Part shown: one piece after another, positions 24,116-36,397 of the stretch
How the letters are laid out: each line of letters starts with the position of its first letter
Position numbering within the stretch: the stretch's first letter is position 1
Assembly (NCBI GenBank): GCA_941918925.1
Contig: OW799234.1
Coordinates: 13,220,501 to 13,284,500, forward strand
Source of the DNA: Phyto melanocephala
Lineage: Eukaryota; Arthropoda; Insecta; Diptera; Rhinophoridae
Length of the DNA stretch: 64,000 nucleotides
Direction of reading: 5' to 3'
Notes under the pieces: generated by a model
The model's database searches: none
Seen by the model: only the letters and a program-made list of their open reading frames with translations
Told to the model about the DNA's origin: nothing
Program-made: the position numbers and the translations under genes

Positions 24116-25209
24116 TCATTTTTTTCTTTTGATTTTTTTTGTAGCAACAACAACAAATTCTTAAAAATCTAAAAATATATATTTTTGTAGAAAACAGCAA
24201 ATCATAGCCTCAATTGATTAATTTTTTTGGCAAACGAATTTATACTATAAACATTATAATCTTGGTATTTTGTCTAATTTTACACATTCTTTGAAAGTGA
24301 GAGTAAATGATTTTAAAATATTTAACGCCAAACGCAAGATATATGTCATATTAAAAGAAACAAAATATTAATAGAAATTTATATAAATAATTTTTTTTGT
24401 TGTATGTATGATGTATGTACATATGTATATGTACGTACGTATGTGTGTATGTATTTCTAATTTATCTCCTAAAAGGGAGTGCCAGTCAAATCAATTTGTT
24501 TATTTTTATTTTCTGATTGTAACCCTACCTAGTTTTATTGTTTTTCTTTTTTAATTTTTCTTTTCTTTCTTTTTTCATTAAATATATAGATTTTTAAATA
24601 ATAAAATCAATAGGAAATATAAGGATCCATGTACATACATACATACTTACATATAAATATATGACGTTTAAGTATTTTGGTGTATTTGTGAGAGTGAGAG
24701 GTGAATAAAAGGTAAACAAAGGGAAGGTTAACTTTAACGAGACATATAGCAAAAATGACAACAATAGATAAGAGAAAGATAATATGTTTTTGTTTTCTAT
24801 CTTTTTTAAATGCATTTTCTTATAGAATAGATAATTATTTATTTATTATTTTTATTTTTTTGATGATAACGCTTTTCTTTTGATATCACAATCGTAAATT
24901 TAGTTTAATGTTTTGTATGGCTGTCAAAATGTTGAACACAAAAATTATCTTACATTTTGTTTTTGTGTTATAGATGGATTACACCCTTACCATGAGTGAC
25001 AAGTGCTGACGTATATATGTACTATGTAAAGAGTGAGCAAGACATTTACTTGTATTAAGTTAAATTAAACTTAAAACGTTTAATATAAAAATTCTTAAAA
25101 ATACGCAAATTTATTTTAAGTATTGCACAAATTCATTAAACATTAGGAAATCCTCACATTTAAGATTTTATGACTCGCAATATACATATGTATGTATATT
25201 GCTGTACCT
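24116..25209. other. AT-rich spacer, no gene seen
   Basis: It contains a (GTAT/GTAC)n patch at 24405-24455 and a (CATA)n patch near 24635. No exon or element end is supported. Confidence 0.45.
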
Positions 25210-25345
25210 GATTAGCTTATTTTGCCTCAACTACAATTGGCTTGTTATTCAATAAAACTTCTTTTGGGGGCTTTTGTTTATTTTTAGTTTTTTTTTCAAA
25301 ATTGTTCTTGAGCATTACCTCGTCCATCAGTCACATAAAAGTGTT
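25210..25345 (-). pseudogene. DD37E transposase relic (catalytic-core fragment)
   Basis: Minus-strand codons near 25290-25345 read QHFYVTDGRGNAQEQF, then Lys-rich text. This aligns with residues 161-178 of the intact DD37E protein at 36714-37727 (RRYYVADGRGNVDDQF). Only this short piece is recognisable; surrounding codons contain stops. Confidence 0.6.
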
Positions 25346-25380
25346 GACCTAAGTTTTATATTCGGCTGTGACAAATCATA

Positions 25381-25860
25381 ATATACCCTTTACATATGTA
25401 AGTGTAGACTGTGTGTTAACTAAAATGCTGCTATCTTTTCCTTATGGAAATGTTTCCACAAAAAAAGTTAACAGCTTGTTAGTTAGCACACTGTTTGTAA
25501 TTATATAATACAACACTGTGTTTTTTATTGTTATAAAAATATGTCTTAATTAAAAACAGAGGCATACATGGTTTTTTTGCTCATATCTTAGCCACTAATG
25601 GGTCGAACTTGCTAATTTTCATTACCAAACCTTTCGAAAACACATCTGTTAAATTGATGCTACATACGAGTATGTCGGAAATATGGGGGCTTTAAAAAGT
25701 TGATTTCAACACTCACACGGACGGATGGATATAGTTAAATCGCCTTGTTTTTCCTATAAGCATTAAGAATATACATAAATACTTTCTGAGGTCTCAAATA
25801 AATACTGTAGAAATTACTAACGGGTTTGTGGGAAGTTCATAATAATAATTTTTTGGACCA
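25381..25860 (-). mobile_element. HINE relic, reverse orientation
   Basis: TTTGCTCATATCTTAG, TTTAAAAAGTTGATTTCAAC and a decayed (GRAC)n run (CACACGGACGGATGGA) occur in the order expected for a reversed HINE body (compare 55500-55800). A TATACCCTTTACAT terminus-like string lies at 25383. Ends are too worn to place. Confidence 0.5.
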
Positions 25861-26252
25861 AGGATAACATTTGGTTAGAATTGTGTGTATAAGTTTTTTC
25901 TAATGCACTCTTTATATGCATACAGCGATTAGGAACATTGTCTTGCATAAATTTACATTTGCATGCCATCCTATTTTCAGCATTTGATTTTCTAAAGTAT
26001 TTACGAAGACAACATTCACGCTTTTCCCATCTATCATAAAAACTGGTCCGATAACAGCAGACAAAAGAAAACAGCTCATATTGTATTTTGGATCAAATCC
26101 TGCTTTCGATCGGAAGCAAAAAAAAAAATGGTCTTCATTTCATTTGACAAAAGAACCGGGCTGTAGTTTTTTGAATAGTCTGTTCATATGTTTGTTAAAG
26201 CCGCCCATTTGTCCATGTCCAGTATATAGCAAAAATATTCAAATATATTTAT

Positions 26253-27530
26253 TAGGGTGATCGATTCGGTTTTACAACCGGTGGAAAACCCGGTTTTTTC
26301 ACTCTTTCACCTGGCGGTTTTTTCCAAATGTTAATTTTTTGAATATCGAATACACCGGTTTTTTTACTCACAGAAGCCGGTTATTTTCATTTTTAGTTTT
26401 ATGTTTTATCTTTGTAACCAAACGTACCACACTATATTTATTACTCAAAAAATTTCGAAAAATCAGAAAATTTATTAAATAATCTTCCATAATATTGTAA
26501 GAAATTTATTTGTTGTTTCAAAAACAAATGTAAAATAAGAAAAATAATTAGGTTAAAAATTATTTGTTTAAAATAGAGAGCAGGTATTTTATACGTTGTT
26601 GCGGTTATAATTTGCTGTGATAGTTAGCTGTTCAGTTAAGTTTTTTGACCAAATTTTTGTACTTTGCAATACTTTTTGATCTCATATTCGAATTTCATAA
26701 TATTTTGCTTCTACGAAATCTAGCGACTTGTACTAAAGACTACCCATAGCTTAACTAATATCTCTGATAACATATGACTTGTATACTAAAACAGTTTGGC
26801 ACACAAAGGGTCATTATAACAGCTTGCCTATAAACTTGACTACCGCAAGCAGTGAAGCGACTTTTTTATATTTTTCATTATTAAAACCTCCTTGTAACAA
26901 AGGTTTTTTTTTTTATATAGCAGAACCAGAGCAAATACCGGTTATTTTTAACAAATTATTTTAGTTCTTAAAAAAATGTAGGGGCAAGAATGTAAATTTA
27001 TACATTTTATTAACAAAAAGAAATAAAATTTTTATTGATTTATTTACTGTTTTGTGTTAGCATTATTGTATTAGAAAATTAAAATTTGAAACAAAAAAAA
27101 TTAAAAGGTCGAAGTAGAAAAAAATATAAATCACAATTTAGTTGCCATATATTGTTTCTTGTAGAGAAACAATGGAAATTTTAAATTTATCAACCTAACC
27201 TTAAAAGTTTAGTAATTGAAGCATAAACTTAACTTTTCGGTCACTTTAAGGTAAAAAGTGTCTGTCCTTTAACATTTTAATTTTATATAACGGCATTTTA
27301 TAATAATGCCATTGAATGTGTGTCAATTTAAAATGCAATTAAACCATAGAACAAACTAGTTTATAACTATATATGTATCTCTGTCAAAAGTATAAGAAAA
27401 AATTATATTTTATGTATTCGACCGGTTAACCGGTTTTTTCTAAATTTTCAAAAGAGCAACCGGTTTTTTTTTAAATTCTAAATTTCAAACTATTTTAAAA
27501 CCGGTTTCTTAAAAATGTCGAATAATATTA
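26253..27530. mobile_element. ACCGGTT-repeat TIR element, copy 1
   Basis: It begins TAGGGTGATCGATTCGGTTT and ends in text matching the right side of copy 2 (51661-51861), except that the last dozen bases have diverged (GTCGAATAATATTAAATATC). Both ends are dense in ACCGGTTTTTT motifs (about 26275, 26293, 26364, 26390, 27421, 27430, 27461, 27502), likely subterminal protein-binding sites. No transposase is recognised. Likely a hAT-type non-autonomous element; copy 2 shows a 6-of-8 flank match. Confidence 0.6.
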
Positions 27531-28388
27531 AATATCAGCGCAATCAACATTTCGATGATTATTTATCGTATCTCGATTATTTGTTACTTTTTAGGGGCAG
27601 GAAAAACTGAATACAATTTAAAAGACTGAAATTAGTTTTGGGCTGTTTTATGTGGTTTTAAATAAGTAACTCACTATATGATTTAGGGCTGATGTGTTTG
27701 TATGTCGACTATCAAGAAATGGTTAAAACGCCCTTTTTATATTAAGTCTTAAGATTTGTTAAAAGTTTTTGTTAAAAGTTTTTGTTAAAAAATACTTCGT
27801 ACCTATAACTCACAGATGTGTGTTATTTAATTTTGTATGCTTATTTCCATTAATTTGTTAATTCACTGCTTTAGCACAGAAAAATTCCTTCAATATGGAA
27901 TTTTTATTTCTATGAAATTTCTATTCGATTGTATTCAAAGCAAACAAATTTTAATATTAATATGTTACTTTAATAGTAAAAATTATTCACACTGTCTTTC
28001 AAAAATATTTCACACATACAAATTAAAATCACAATTATTGTACTTTAACAAATAAACAAGAAAACAAATAAAATATTTAATTTTAAAATTTCCATTTAAA
28101 ATTAATAATTCAAAAATTAAACAATTTAGGTATGTTATACTTCTCTTGATTTTGCATTACATCGCATACATGTGTATGTATGTATGTACGTATAAATACA
28201 TTTAAGTACAAGTGCAAGTGGCGCCACATTTGACGATTAGTAAATAAAACATAGAGAAGATAAATAGAAGATATTCACGAAATACCAGAACAAAGGATAC
28301 GTCTATAACAATAGCAGTAGTACAAACAACAACAACAAAAATTATAGGTGTTATACACACATGACTGACTAAGTGACAAACTAAACTA
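27531..28388. other. AT-rich spacer, no gene seen
   Basis: No supported exon or element; it ends at the TA before the next mariner terminus. Confidence 0.45.
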
Positions 28389-28830
28389 AGCGGGTGTCTT
28401 TTTTACCGTTTGAATTTGGAAAATTGAAAAAAAAAATATTAAATGTCTTCCGTTAACTTTTTCCAGCATTTCGGCCGGTATCTCATGACAGCTGTAATGT
28501 TGTCTACCGGGACTACCTGTACACAAGAGACTTTACAAATTCTCGCGGCCAATGCACTGCTCCGAAATATAATATTAAATGTTTATCAAACACTTGCCTC
28601 TTAATAGGTTTATGGTATCGGGTGCCTTGTGACACCGTCTTGTTTTAACCACACGCTAATTAAGACCAATTCTTCCATTCAGGGGAAAAAACCTGTAATT
28701 AACGCGCGGTCCCTTGCTCAATTGACTGTAACTTTAAACAGAACGATATTAATTTACACAGGCCGATACGACAGCAATATTCTCCTCAGTACACATTCTT
28801 GGCAAACTTAGTGAAACTAGTGCGAAATTC
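28389..28830 (-). pseudogene. DD41D mariner relic H
   Basis: A terminal repeat AGCGGGTGTCTTTTTT follows TA at 28387. Reading the minus strand from about 28800 down to 28440, codons give CTEENIAVVSACVN (N-terminal linker), then a broken DTINLLRGK region, FGAVHWPREFVKSLVYR, and NITAVMRYRPKCWKKL. This is the family order: linker, HTA.ATIDLL, VNWPPR, YVKSLVY, C-terminal helix. The first two catalytic aspartates are gone and part of the third block is deleted. The plus-strand cysteine-rich frame here is an antisense artefact. Confidence 0.68.
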
Positions 28831-29849
28831 TGGCAACAGCTTAAATAGTTGTTTTATAGTTGGTCGATTATGACCACCACAAAATGGACATAATTTACAA
28901 AACACATTTCTCACATAGCACGCAATTTAAAAATAAAATTCATTCATTTGCAAACCTTATTGAGCATTCTTGGCCTTTTTTTGCACTTAAAAAATGTACA
29001 CCAATAAACCAAATAACAAAGAAATCACCCTTTAGTAGTAGTTGCAAGTAGGTATGTAAATTTAACTTCACAACACTTAATGTGGTTAACAGGGTGGTAA
29101 CATTATCTACTTACACAAGCTTTGCCACCCATTTTGTTCTCCTAATTTTTATTCACCCGTTCATTTACAGTATGGCAATGTTTTGTTTTTTTTTTCTTTA
29201 TTGTTGACACACTATATCAATGTGCTGCTTCTTGTTCTAAACCCCCCAACACAAACAAAACATTTCAATAGGCACGAGACAGGAGGTATTATTAAAAATA
29301 ATGAAGAAGACAAGAAAAAAACAATAAATATAATAATACAAACGTTATTTTTGTAAAAAGAGTGGTTAAATGAGAAAAGTGTCTCACATAAAACAATAAA
29401 AACACCTAAAACAACAGAAAAAAACTAATGAAAAAAAGTGTCATACGACTGTAACAGTTCCTTTATTAAAAAATAGACAAACGACAACATAGTCAAATAA
29501 CATTTTAGAATTTAGCTGACAAGACAAGTGTAAACAAAAAAAATAATAATAAATTAAAACGCATTGTAATAATGTTTAAGTATATGTACATACATTATAG
29601 ATTTTTTAAGGAAACTTAGACAAATTTTGTTTACGTTCGTAGGCTTTCGTTTGTAGTCGCCAGTAATTTTGTTATCGTGCTACATTTCAGTAACAAAAAA
29701 ATTCCGATATGCTGCAATCTTATAAGTGTATCCGATTCATAGTTTATCTGGGTTAAGTAGGACAGACAGCTGTTAAAGATATAGTTAACTTGGGTCTTTA
29801 ACTAAGTTTTCTTTTTGACTACTAGTGGAGAAGGGAGGTAAACAAAATC
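28831..29849. other. AT-rich spacer, no gene seen
   Basis: Nothing identifiable. Confidence 0.4.
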
Positions 29850-31960
29850 GTAAACACACTATTCCTGTTATTTCGCTCAAAATGTACAGCGAAAAAAATA
29901 TGTATGTGAAAAAATACTTTTCGAAAAAATCCAATACGGACTTTCAAAAAAAAAAAAAGATCGTTAGATTCATCGTCATACTATTTCCAAAAGCAACAAA
30001 AAAAGGTCTAACAGATATCAGTTAGGCAAAAGAAGTCGAACAACTCTTTCGAAGAGCACCTAACACAAAAAACTTGTAAAGTTAAATGCTCTGATACTTT
30101 TTTGCGCAGAACCAAAGTTAGTGCTGCATTGAAGTCGTATTTAGCTCAGAAAGTTCCAGATCGCAACGAGGTAGAGAACTCAGAAGCAAAAGAATGAGCG
30201 AACAAATTTAAGTAAAATTAAAAAAAAAAACATGTACGAGTTCCATATTTAGCCGTGTCAAATCCAATAATGAACGTAGTGTAGCCTAGATTTCAGATTT
30301 AACGTTATATGTATGTCATTTTAGCAATTTTTTACTATTTCCGATGATATTAGTTAAATGTATTTAATACCCATATTGATAGAGTGAAGAAAAGAAATGT
30401 CCGCCATCTTGGATTTCGCACTTTTTCATAGTTAACTAAATTTTACCAGTCAAGACCTTTCATATGATACTAATATTGTGGCGGTTAAAGGCTACAAAGC
30501 CGTAATTACTCTATATGGACCCATATGTCCTCCATTTTCTGTAGGATGCCATCTTGGATTTTAACTTATTCATAATTTACTGTATTCTGCGGGTTAAGTT
30601 GTTTCATTTGGTACCAATATGAAGGGGGTAAATTTTCAAATACTATATTTGACCCATACATGAATTTAATTTTGTTTAATAAATTTTATTCCGTTAGTCA
30701 AGCCTTTCATTTAATACCCGTATTGAATCTGGCGGTTGTCAAGAAACTGAACAAAAATATTATTTTCGTTTAAACATTTTTGGGAAAAACACCGAAGCAG
30801 TTGTAATTTGTGGTTTATATCTCAGTTTAAGTAGTTTTTCCCAGAAATAATTCTCGAGACTATGGATTGTAGTTTGGTGTCTTTATCCAAAATTTATTTA
30901 TGAGCTTAAAAAACTTGATAGTTTTAAAAAACGTATGTACATACATATATGTTTTTCCAGAAAATGTTTGCCTATAACTTTGCCGATTAGTGGCCGATTT
31001 GTCTAAAACCTTTAACGAATATCTCAAGTGGCATACCAACTCTATAAATAGTAACAAACGTGCCAATAAATTAACTAGACCTGAAAAATATTGATTTTAA
31101 TGGTTAACATGTGTACATACAATTGGGATTGTAGTCTAAAAATCTTATTCGATTAGCGGAGTAGGGTGCAAAAGGGCACAGTCTTAAGCTATAATAAGAT
31201 TTAATATTATAAAGACTTATAGAGTTATTATAATATTAAAGAAACGAAAATGAGTAATTAGTTTCCTTTTTTGCTTTAGGTTGAGTTTCGGGTAATTCTT
31301 ACCTTTTGTAGGGTAACTTATAGGCGAATGAAGGCAAGTATTCTTTTTATTTTTTCGACTTTATTTAAGGGTTTAATTTCAAGGCGCACAAAAGCTTGCT
31401 TAAAAGACTGAATGTTAATTAATAATTTTTGTTACAAAGCGGATACAATTAACCTTAAATATAAAAAAAGGTGTTCAAATGTTGTTTAAACAACATGTGT
31501 GAAATACTAGAGGCAGTTGTGTTCCTTTGCTCATATGCTGGAAAGTTATGGGAAGATTTTGCTGGATTTCAATACCAAAATTTTCGAAAGCACTTCTTTT
31601 AAATATATATTAATTACGAGTCCGTGGTATATATGGGGACTTTATAAAGTTGATTTCAACGCTCGGTCGGACGGACAGACGGAAATTGTTAAGTCGACTT
31701 CTCTATCTATAAGGATTGAGAATATAAATTATTGATGGGGTCATATATGTATACCCTCTTACACTCTCGTTTAAAGGGGACAAATGATAAAACTTATGTA
31801 CTTTTTACAACTTCCGGGTCAATATTTGTATGCGGCTAATGGACGAGGTAATGTTCTAGAACAATACCGGACAAAATGAACATACAAAATTTCCTAAAAA
31901 GTTGTGGCAATTGGCTGTTCTGGCAAAACTAGCCCTAGCCCAGGATTTTGCGATTATACG
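29850..31960 (+). pseudogene. DD37E transposase relic split by a HINE insertion
   Basis: At 30000-30197 plus-strand codons give KKGLTDIS, then LFRRAPN, then CSDTFLRRTKVSAALKSY and QKVPDRNEVEN. These align with residues about 60-125 of the intact DD37E protein (CSDFFVRKVKRYEGLKSY, QKVPDRN). At 31783-31900 codons give DKTYVL, then QLPGQYLYAANGRGNVLEQ, aligning with residues 149-178. Between the two, 30360-31760 holds HINE-type sequence. So an old DD37E copy was opened by a later insertion. The D242 and E280 regions are not seen. Confidence 0.68.
30360..31760. mobile_element. Composite HINE relics
   Basis: From 30360 to 30760, blocks such as TGTCCGCCATCTTGGATTT and AGTCAAGCCTTTCATTTAAT match the HINE subfamily at 9083. 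From 31510 to 31760 a reversed HINE body (TTTGCTCATATG, TATAAAGTTGATTTCAAC, GGTCGGACGGACAGACGG) is seen. Termini are decayed, so the number of insertions cannot be fixed. Confidence 0.5.
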
Positions 31961-32855
31961 AACCGTCAGCCTCCAGTTCTTTTAGACACTTTGTAATGGA
32001 GATGAAATATAGCTATTAAAATCACTCTACGCCAAATAAGAATATCTTTTTGTGTGTTGACTGATACGCGGATTGCAATTCTTACAATATAATTTATATA
32101 CAAAGCGTTTTCAGTTTTTATGTATAACTTTTCCTAGAATCTCATAATTTCTTTATTTCATTCGTTTTAATTTCTTCTTTAATTTTTCCTGGCACGGTCA
32201 GAAAATTAATTATGTACTTACTTATTTATATGGCGTTTTTGTCTATTTTTATATTAATAAAACCAGAAAACACATTGCGTCAAAGAAAAAAGAACAATTA
32301 ATATGATAAAAAAAAGTTTAATAAATATTTAAATGCAAATACTCGTATGCACTATGAAAATTAAATTACCAAGTAACTCCTTCCACACCACTATATCGTA
32401 CATACCCTTATTGCGCACATGCCATCCTATCCTAGTCCACCCTCAACACACATTCAACAAATTGCTGTAAAAATAACACATAGTGTTTGAAGGAATGTTC
32501 ATTATTTCCATAGCACTTGTCTAAACTGACTACAAAGTAGTATTTGCTCTTAAAATAAAAGCACTTTCCAATATAACAAAGTGTAGTTTGTTATTCGAAA
32601 AATCAATGAGATCATAATAACATTTCTATAATAAAATAAGGAAAAATAAGAAAAAATTTCAAAACCCTTTTCACAATATTTTTTTTTTATAGTAAAAGTG
32701 TGTTTATTAGAGTAATTTGTAATGACTAGAATAGAAACTGAATTATAAGCAAACGTAACAAGTTATTGATTTTTGTTTTCTGTTTTTATTAATAAAACAA
32801 TACTTTAGTTGTTGCTTTTAGTATTTGAATGCAAAAGAATACCGTTGTATATATA
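31961..32855. other. AT-rich spacer, no gene seen
   Basis: No supported feature. Confidence 0.4.
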
Positions 32856-33924
32856 AGGTGTTTTTTTCGACGCATGGAAATTTCTCTAGCGATAACTGTA
32901 AAACTAGCTGTCATGCTAAAAAAGTTTGTTTGACTTTTGTTGAGTACACTTTGGCAAATCAGCATGCAAAGACTTGCACCAAAAAAACGTTTGCAAAACG
33001 TGGAAATTTATTTTCAATATTCACGCTGTGTTTGCCAAACTTTGGAGCATATCATCAAGTTTAGGGTGCTCATAATTGTGCATATATGACCACATTTACT
33101 CATCCAAATCGAGCACGTTTCAAGTGTACAAAATAAACCTTCCTCGGTGTAGGCGCGCGTGTGACAGAGGACTCGAATTGACCGATCCGAAGCCATTCTC
33201 AGCAACTCGGTCTCTGTTCATTCACTACTGGAAAACTTCTAAGGAAAGATGTAGGCCATTTAAGATCCAATTGGTGCAATCAATTACATTGTGTGTTCAG
33301 AGAATGGGCTAAGAATCAACGGAAATTTGAACCAGATTTTTATCGTCAAATCATGTAGAGCAATTAAGCTCGTTTCTGGCTTAACAAGCCGAATTGTTAT
33401 TGTTAGACAGAGCACTATCCTTATGAGACTCTTAAGACTCCATTGCGTTCGGAAAAACTCACTGTTTGGTGCGTTTTTACATATCGGTCTATTTATTTAA
33501 ATCCGAAACCGTTATCAACATTGTAGCGAACTCTACAGACATGTAGCAAACGCTACAGGCAAATGGTTCATGATTTTTCTTTTATTCCTTTTATTATTGC
33601 CAAACATAACATACAGCTCGTGAAATCATCACTGTATTTTAGTTAAACGTGTGGTGATTGCATTATCCCAAGAAATGGACCTGCAAATTGGCCACCTTGT
33701 TCGTGAGATTTTTGTGGGGATACGTCAACCTTTTATCTTTGCTGATAAACCAGCAATGATTGTTCATTTAAAAGCCAACATTCGACATACTATTGATGAA
33801 TTAAGACTGGGTATGCTCGAAAAAGAATTACAATATTAAAACATATTAGAATTTCAGTCATTCCATTGAAAGTTTTGTGTTTTATTTTTAGAAAAGTTCC
33901 ATGTCTCTTAAATAAAACACCCAA
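32856..33924 (+). pseudogene. DD41D mariner relic D, near full span
   Basis: Terminal repeats AGGTGTTTTTTTCGACGCAT and the inverted GTCTCTTAAATAAAACACCC are next to TA. Plus-strand codons preserve the family order in broken frames. Near 33160-33220 there is a VTED, then PIRSHSQQLG block. At 33425-33480 follow the RLLRLHCVRKN (LHPEK-like) and LVRF pieces. At 33600-33640 comes HTAREIITV, and at 33672-33840 comes RFLWGYVNLLSLLINQ plus the C-terminal helix. No complete catalytic triad survives. Confidence 0.7.
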
Positions 33925-35268
33925 TACATAGGGCTTTTAAACGTAGTGGATTAATAAATTACTTATCCCAAGTGTCAAATTAACTTTGTCCCTGTAATTT
34001 AAACTAGCCTTTTTTTACAGTTTAACTGGAAAATAACATAAATTTCTTGACAATTGTATGAAGTTGACAACAATAATTTAAACGCAATTAGACTATTAGA
34101 AAATATTAAAAAAAATTAGGTCATGGGTGGGAGTTCAGAAAAATATTAAAGAACATCAATTATTCCCACGATTATAAATGTAATTTGTGTTAATTTATCA
34201 AAAAATAAACATATTTTCTTTAATATTTATTATATTCTTTACAAGTTGCTTTATTACATAGTACATTGATCTGGCAACTCTACTTTTAATGTCATAGGTT
34301 ATTCTACACATTCAACATAAACTATAAAATAATTCTGTTGGTCAAAAAAAAATTTAAAATAATGTTTATTACAAGAAAGTTTCTCTGTTACCTTTTCTTA
34401 AATTGTAAATTTTCCGCAATACACTTAAAAATTTTATAACATAAAAATTAACAATTGTCCATTATTTCAAGGAATGTATCAATTGAAAGCCTCCTAATAG
34501 CAACACTTTACAGTTTGTTTACATTGAGCAATTTTTTGAGATCACTCTCTCTCTCTTTAATATTCTTGCATTCTATTGTTTGTTGTTCTTGCAATAATAT
34601 TTTTATTGTATTTGACAAAACAATGTAATAATTGAACAAAATTTAATTTCATGTATGTGTGTATGTTATGTACAATTTTAATTGTAGAAAGACTTTCGCT
34701 TTTCTTTGTGGTGTCGTCATTTAGCAAAGACAATGAGAAGAAATATCTGACTTATCGCTCGACAAGAAAATTTTGCAAATACAAACATACGTATGTATGT
34801 ATGTATGTATGTATATGCCTGCCCGAAAATTTATCAACGAATTGGACACCGCTATCTCTTGGGGTGTAACGATTCGTATTAGTATGAATATGGGAGCATG
34901 TGTTGTTCTGTGCAGCGTTGTCAATTTTGAAATTTTAAAAAGCACCTTAACCCCTAAAAAATCGCATTAAAAATCACTGAGCTTAAAATTGTTCACTTTT
35001 CATTCTTTTTTTACATATTTCATAAAATTAAATTTTCTTGATATAAAAATATAATAAATTCCCATCGCTCCTATTAGAAGCAGATAAATTTTATTATAAT
35101 TTTATTTTAAATAATACATTTTTAAACAGTGTACAAATTTAACTTAACAGTTGCCAATCACTATTTTACAGAAAAATTTACAGTTTTTAGACGCCAGTTG
35201 CTCTCTGGAATAGTTTATCTTACAACTGGCAACGAAACTTAAAAAGTTATATTGCCATCGATAATCGA
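33925..35268. other. AT-rich spacer, no gene seen
   Basis: It contains a (GTAT)n run at 34790-34812 and several TGGCAAC words (34272, 35154, 35228). No exon is supported; the 60-75-codon frames here look random. Confidence 0.45.
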
Positions 35269-35478
35269 CATATGTGACAGCGCATAGAGAAAGGGACCTA
35301 AGGGTAAAAACAGGTTTTGTTCAGGAACGCCATTTTAAAGATAAAATGATTTTTCTATTTTTTTAAATTGTTCATAAGGAAAAAAAAATTTTTTGTAGTT
35401 TCGTAAAGCCAAGTTATTTTGTTAATTTAGTAGGGGAAAAATGAAAATAAATAAATTTTACCGTTAGGTCCCTTTCTA

Positions 35479-36397
35479 AAGGGTGTTTTTTAAGCCCGAT
35501 AGAACTTGAAATTGTAAAAAATAACACAAAAAATTAAATTGTAATCAAAATTTTTTTTTATTCGAAAGATCAATACGTGACATTAACATTTGAAAATGAT
35601 TTCGGGCATATGGGCACCGCGGCTGTTCTTGACGAAGCGCATTCTGGACGTCCAATTTTATCGCAAAATTGTGTTCAGCGATGAGGCGCATTTTTGGCTT
35701 AACGGGTTTGTTAATAAGCAAAATTGCCGCATATGGAGCGAGACCAATCCACAAGAGACCCTACAGACTCCATTACATCCAGAAAAATGCACCGTTTGGT
35801 GCGGTTTTCACGCTGGTGGCATCATCGGACCTTATTTCTTCAAAAATGAGGCCGGAGCTCGCGTTACGGTCAATGGAGGTCGTTACCGCACCATGATCAA
35901 TGATTTTTTGTTTGAAAATATGGATGACATTGATCCGGAGGAGATGTGGTTTCAACAGGATGGCGCTACGTGCCATACGGCGAACGCAACCATCGACTTA
36001 TTGAAATCAAAATTTGGCGATAAGTTGATTTCGAGAAATGGACCTGTCAATTGGCCTCCAAGGTCGTGCGATTTGACACCTCTCGATTATTTCCTGTGGG
36101 GCTACGTGAAGTTACTGGTTTATGCTGATAAACCAGCAACAATTGACGCCTTAGAGGCCAGCATTGTTCGTGTTATTCGTGACATACGGCCAGCAGTGCT
36201 CGAAAAAGTGGCCCAAAATTGGACGTCCAGAATGCGCTTCGTCAAGAACAGCCGCGGTGCCCATATGCCCGAAATCATTTTCAAATGTTAATGTCACGTA
36301 TTGATCTTTCGAATAAAAAAAAAAGTTTGATTACAATTTAATTTTTTGTGTTATTTTTTACAATTTCAAGTTCTATCGGGCTTTAAAAAACACCCTT
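35479..36397 (+). mobile_element. DD41D (rosa-like) mariner with duplicated right end
   Basis: TA-flanked (35477-35478, 36398-36399). The left arm 35479-35659 is an almost exact inverted copy of the right arm 36215-36397, including the last ~25 codons of the transposase, its stop codon and the 3' non-coding text. A normal mariner has short terminal repeats and a distinct left end with the N-terminal half of the gene. Here that half is replaced by the inverted right end, leaving 555 bp of unique core. The element thus has about 181-bp terminal arms. Confidence 0.85.
35590..36291 (+). pseudogene. DD41D transposase, catalytic domain only
   Basis: A 233-codon open frame. Residues 1-23 are an artefact, being the antisense of the gene's own C-terminus. 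From residue 24 the catalytic domain is intact: FSDEAHFWLNG (D31), LHPEKCTVWCGFHAGG, MWFQQDGATCHTA (D124), WPPRSCDLTPLDYFLWGYVK (D166) and the C-terminal RGAHMPEIIF. Forty-one residues separate D124 and D166, the DD41D signature of rosa-type elements known from tephritid flies. The N-terminal helix-turn-helix DNA-binding half (about 120 residues, judged from the copy at 46953) is missing, so it should not bind terminal repeats. A dominant-negative or domesticated role is imaginable but unsupported. Confidence 0.85.

Noticed and set aside
28456..28640. Plus-strand cysteine-rich exon after a pyrimidine tract and AG
   Set aside because: The minus strand of the same bases reads as mariner blocks (FGAVHWPREFVKSLVYR and others), which explains the apparent coding signal.
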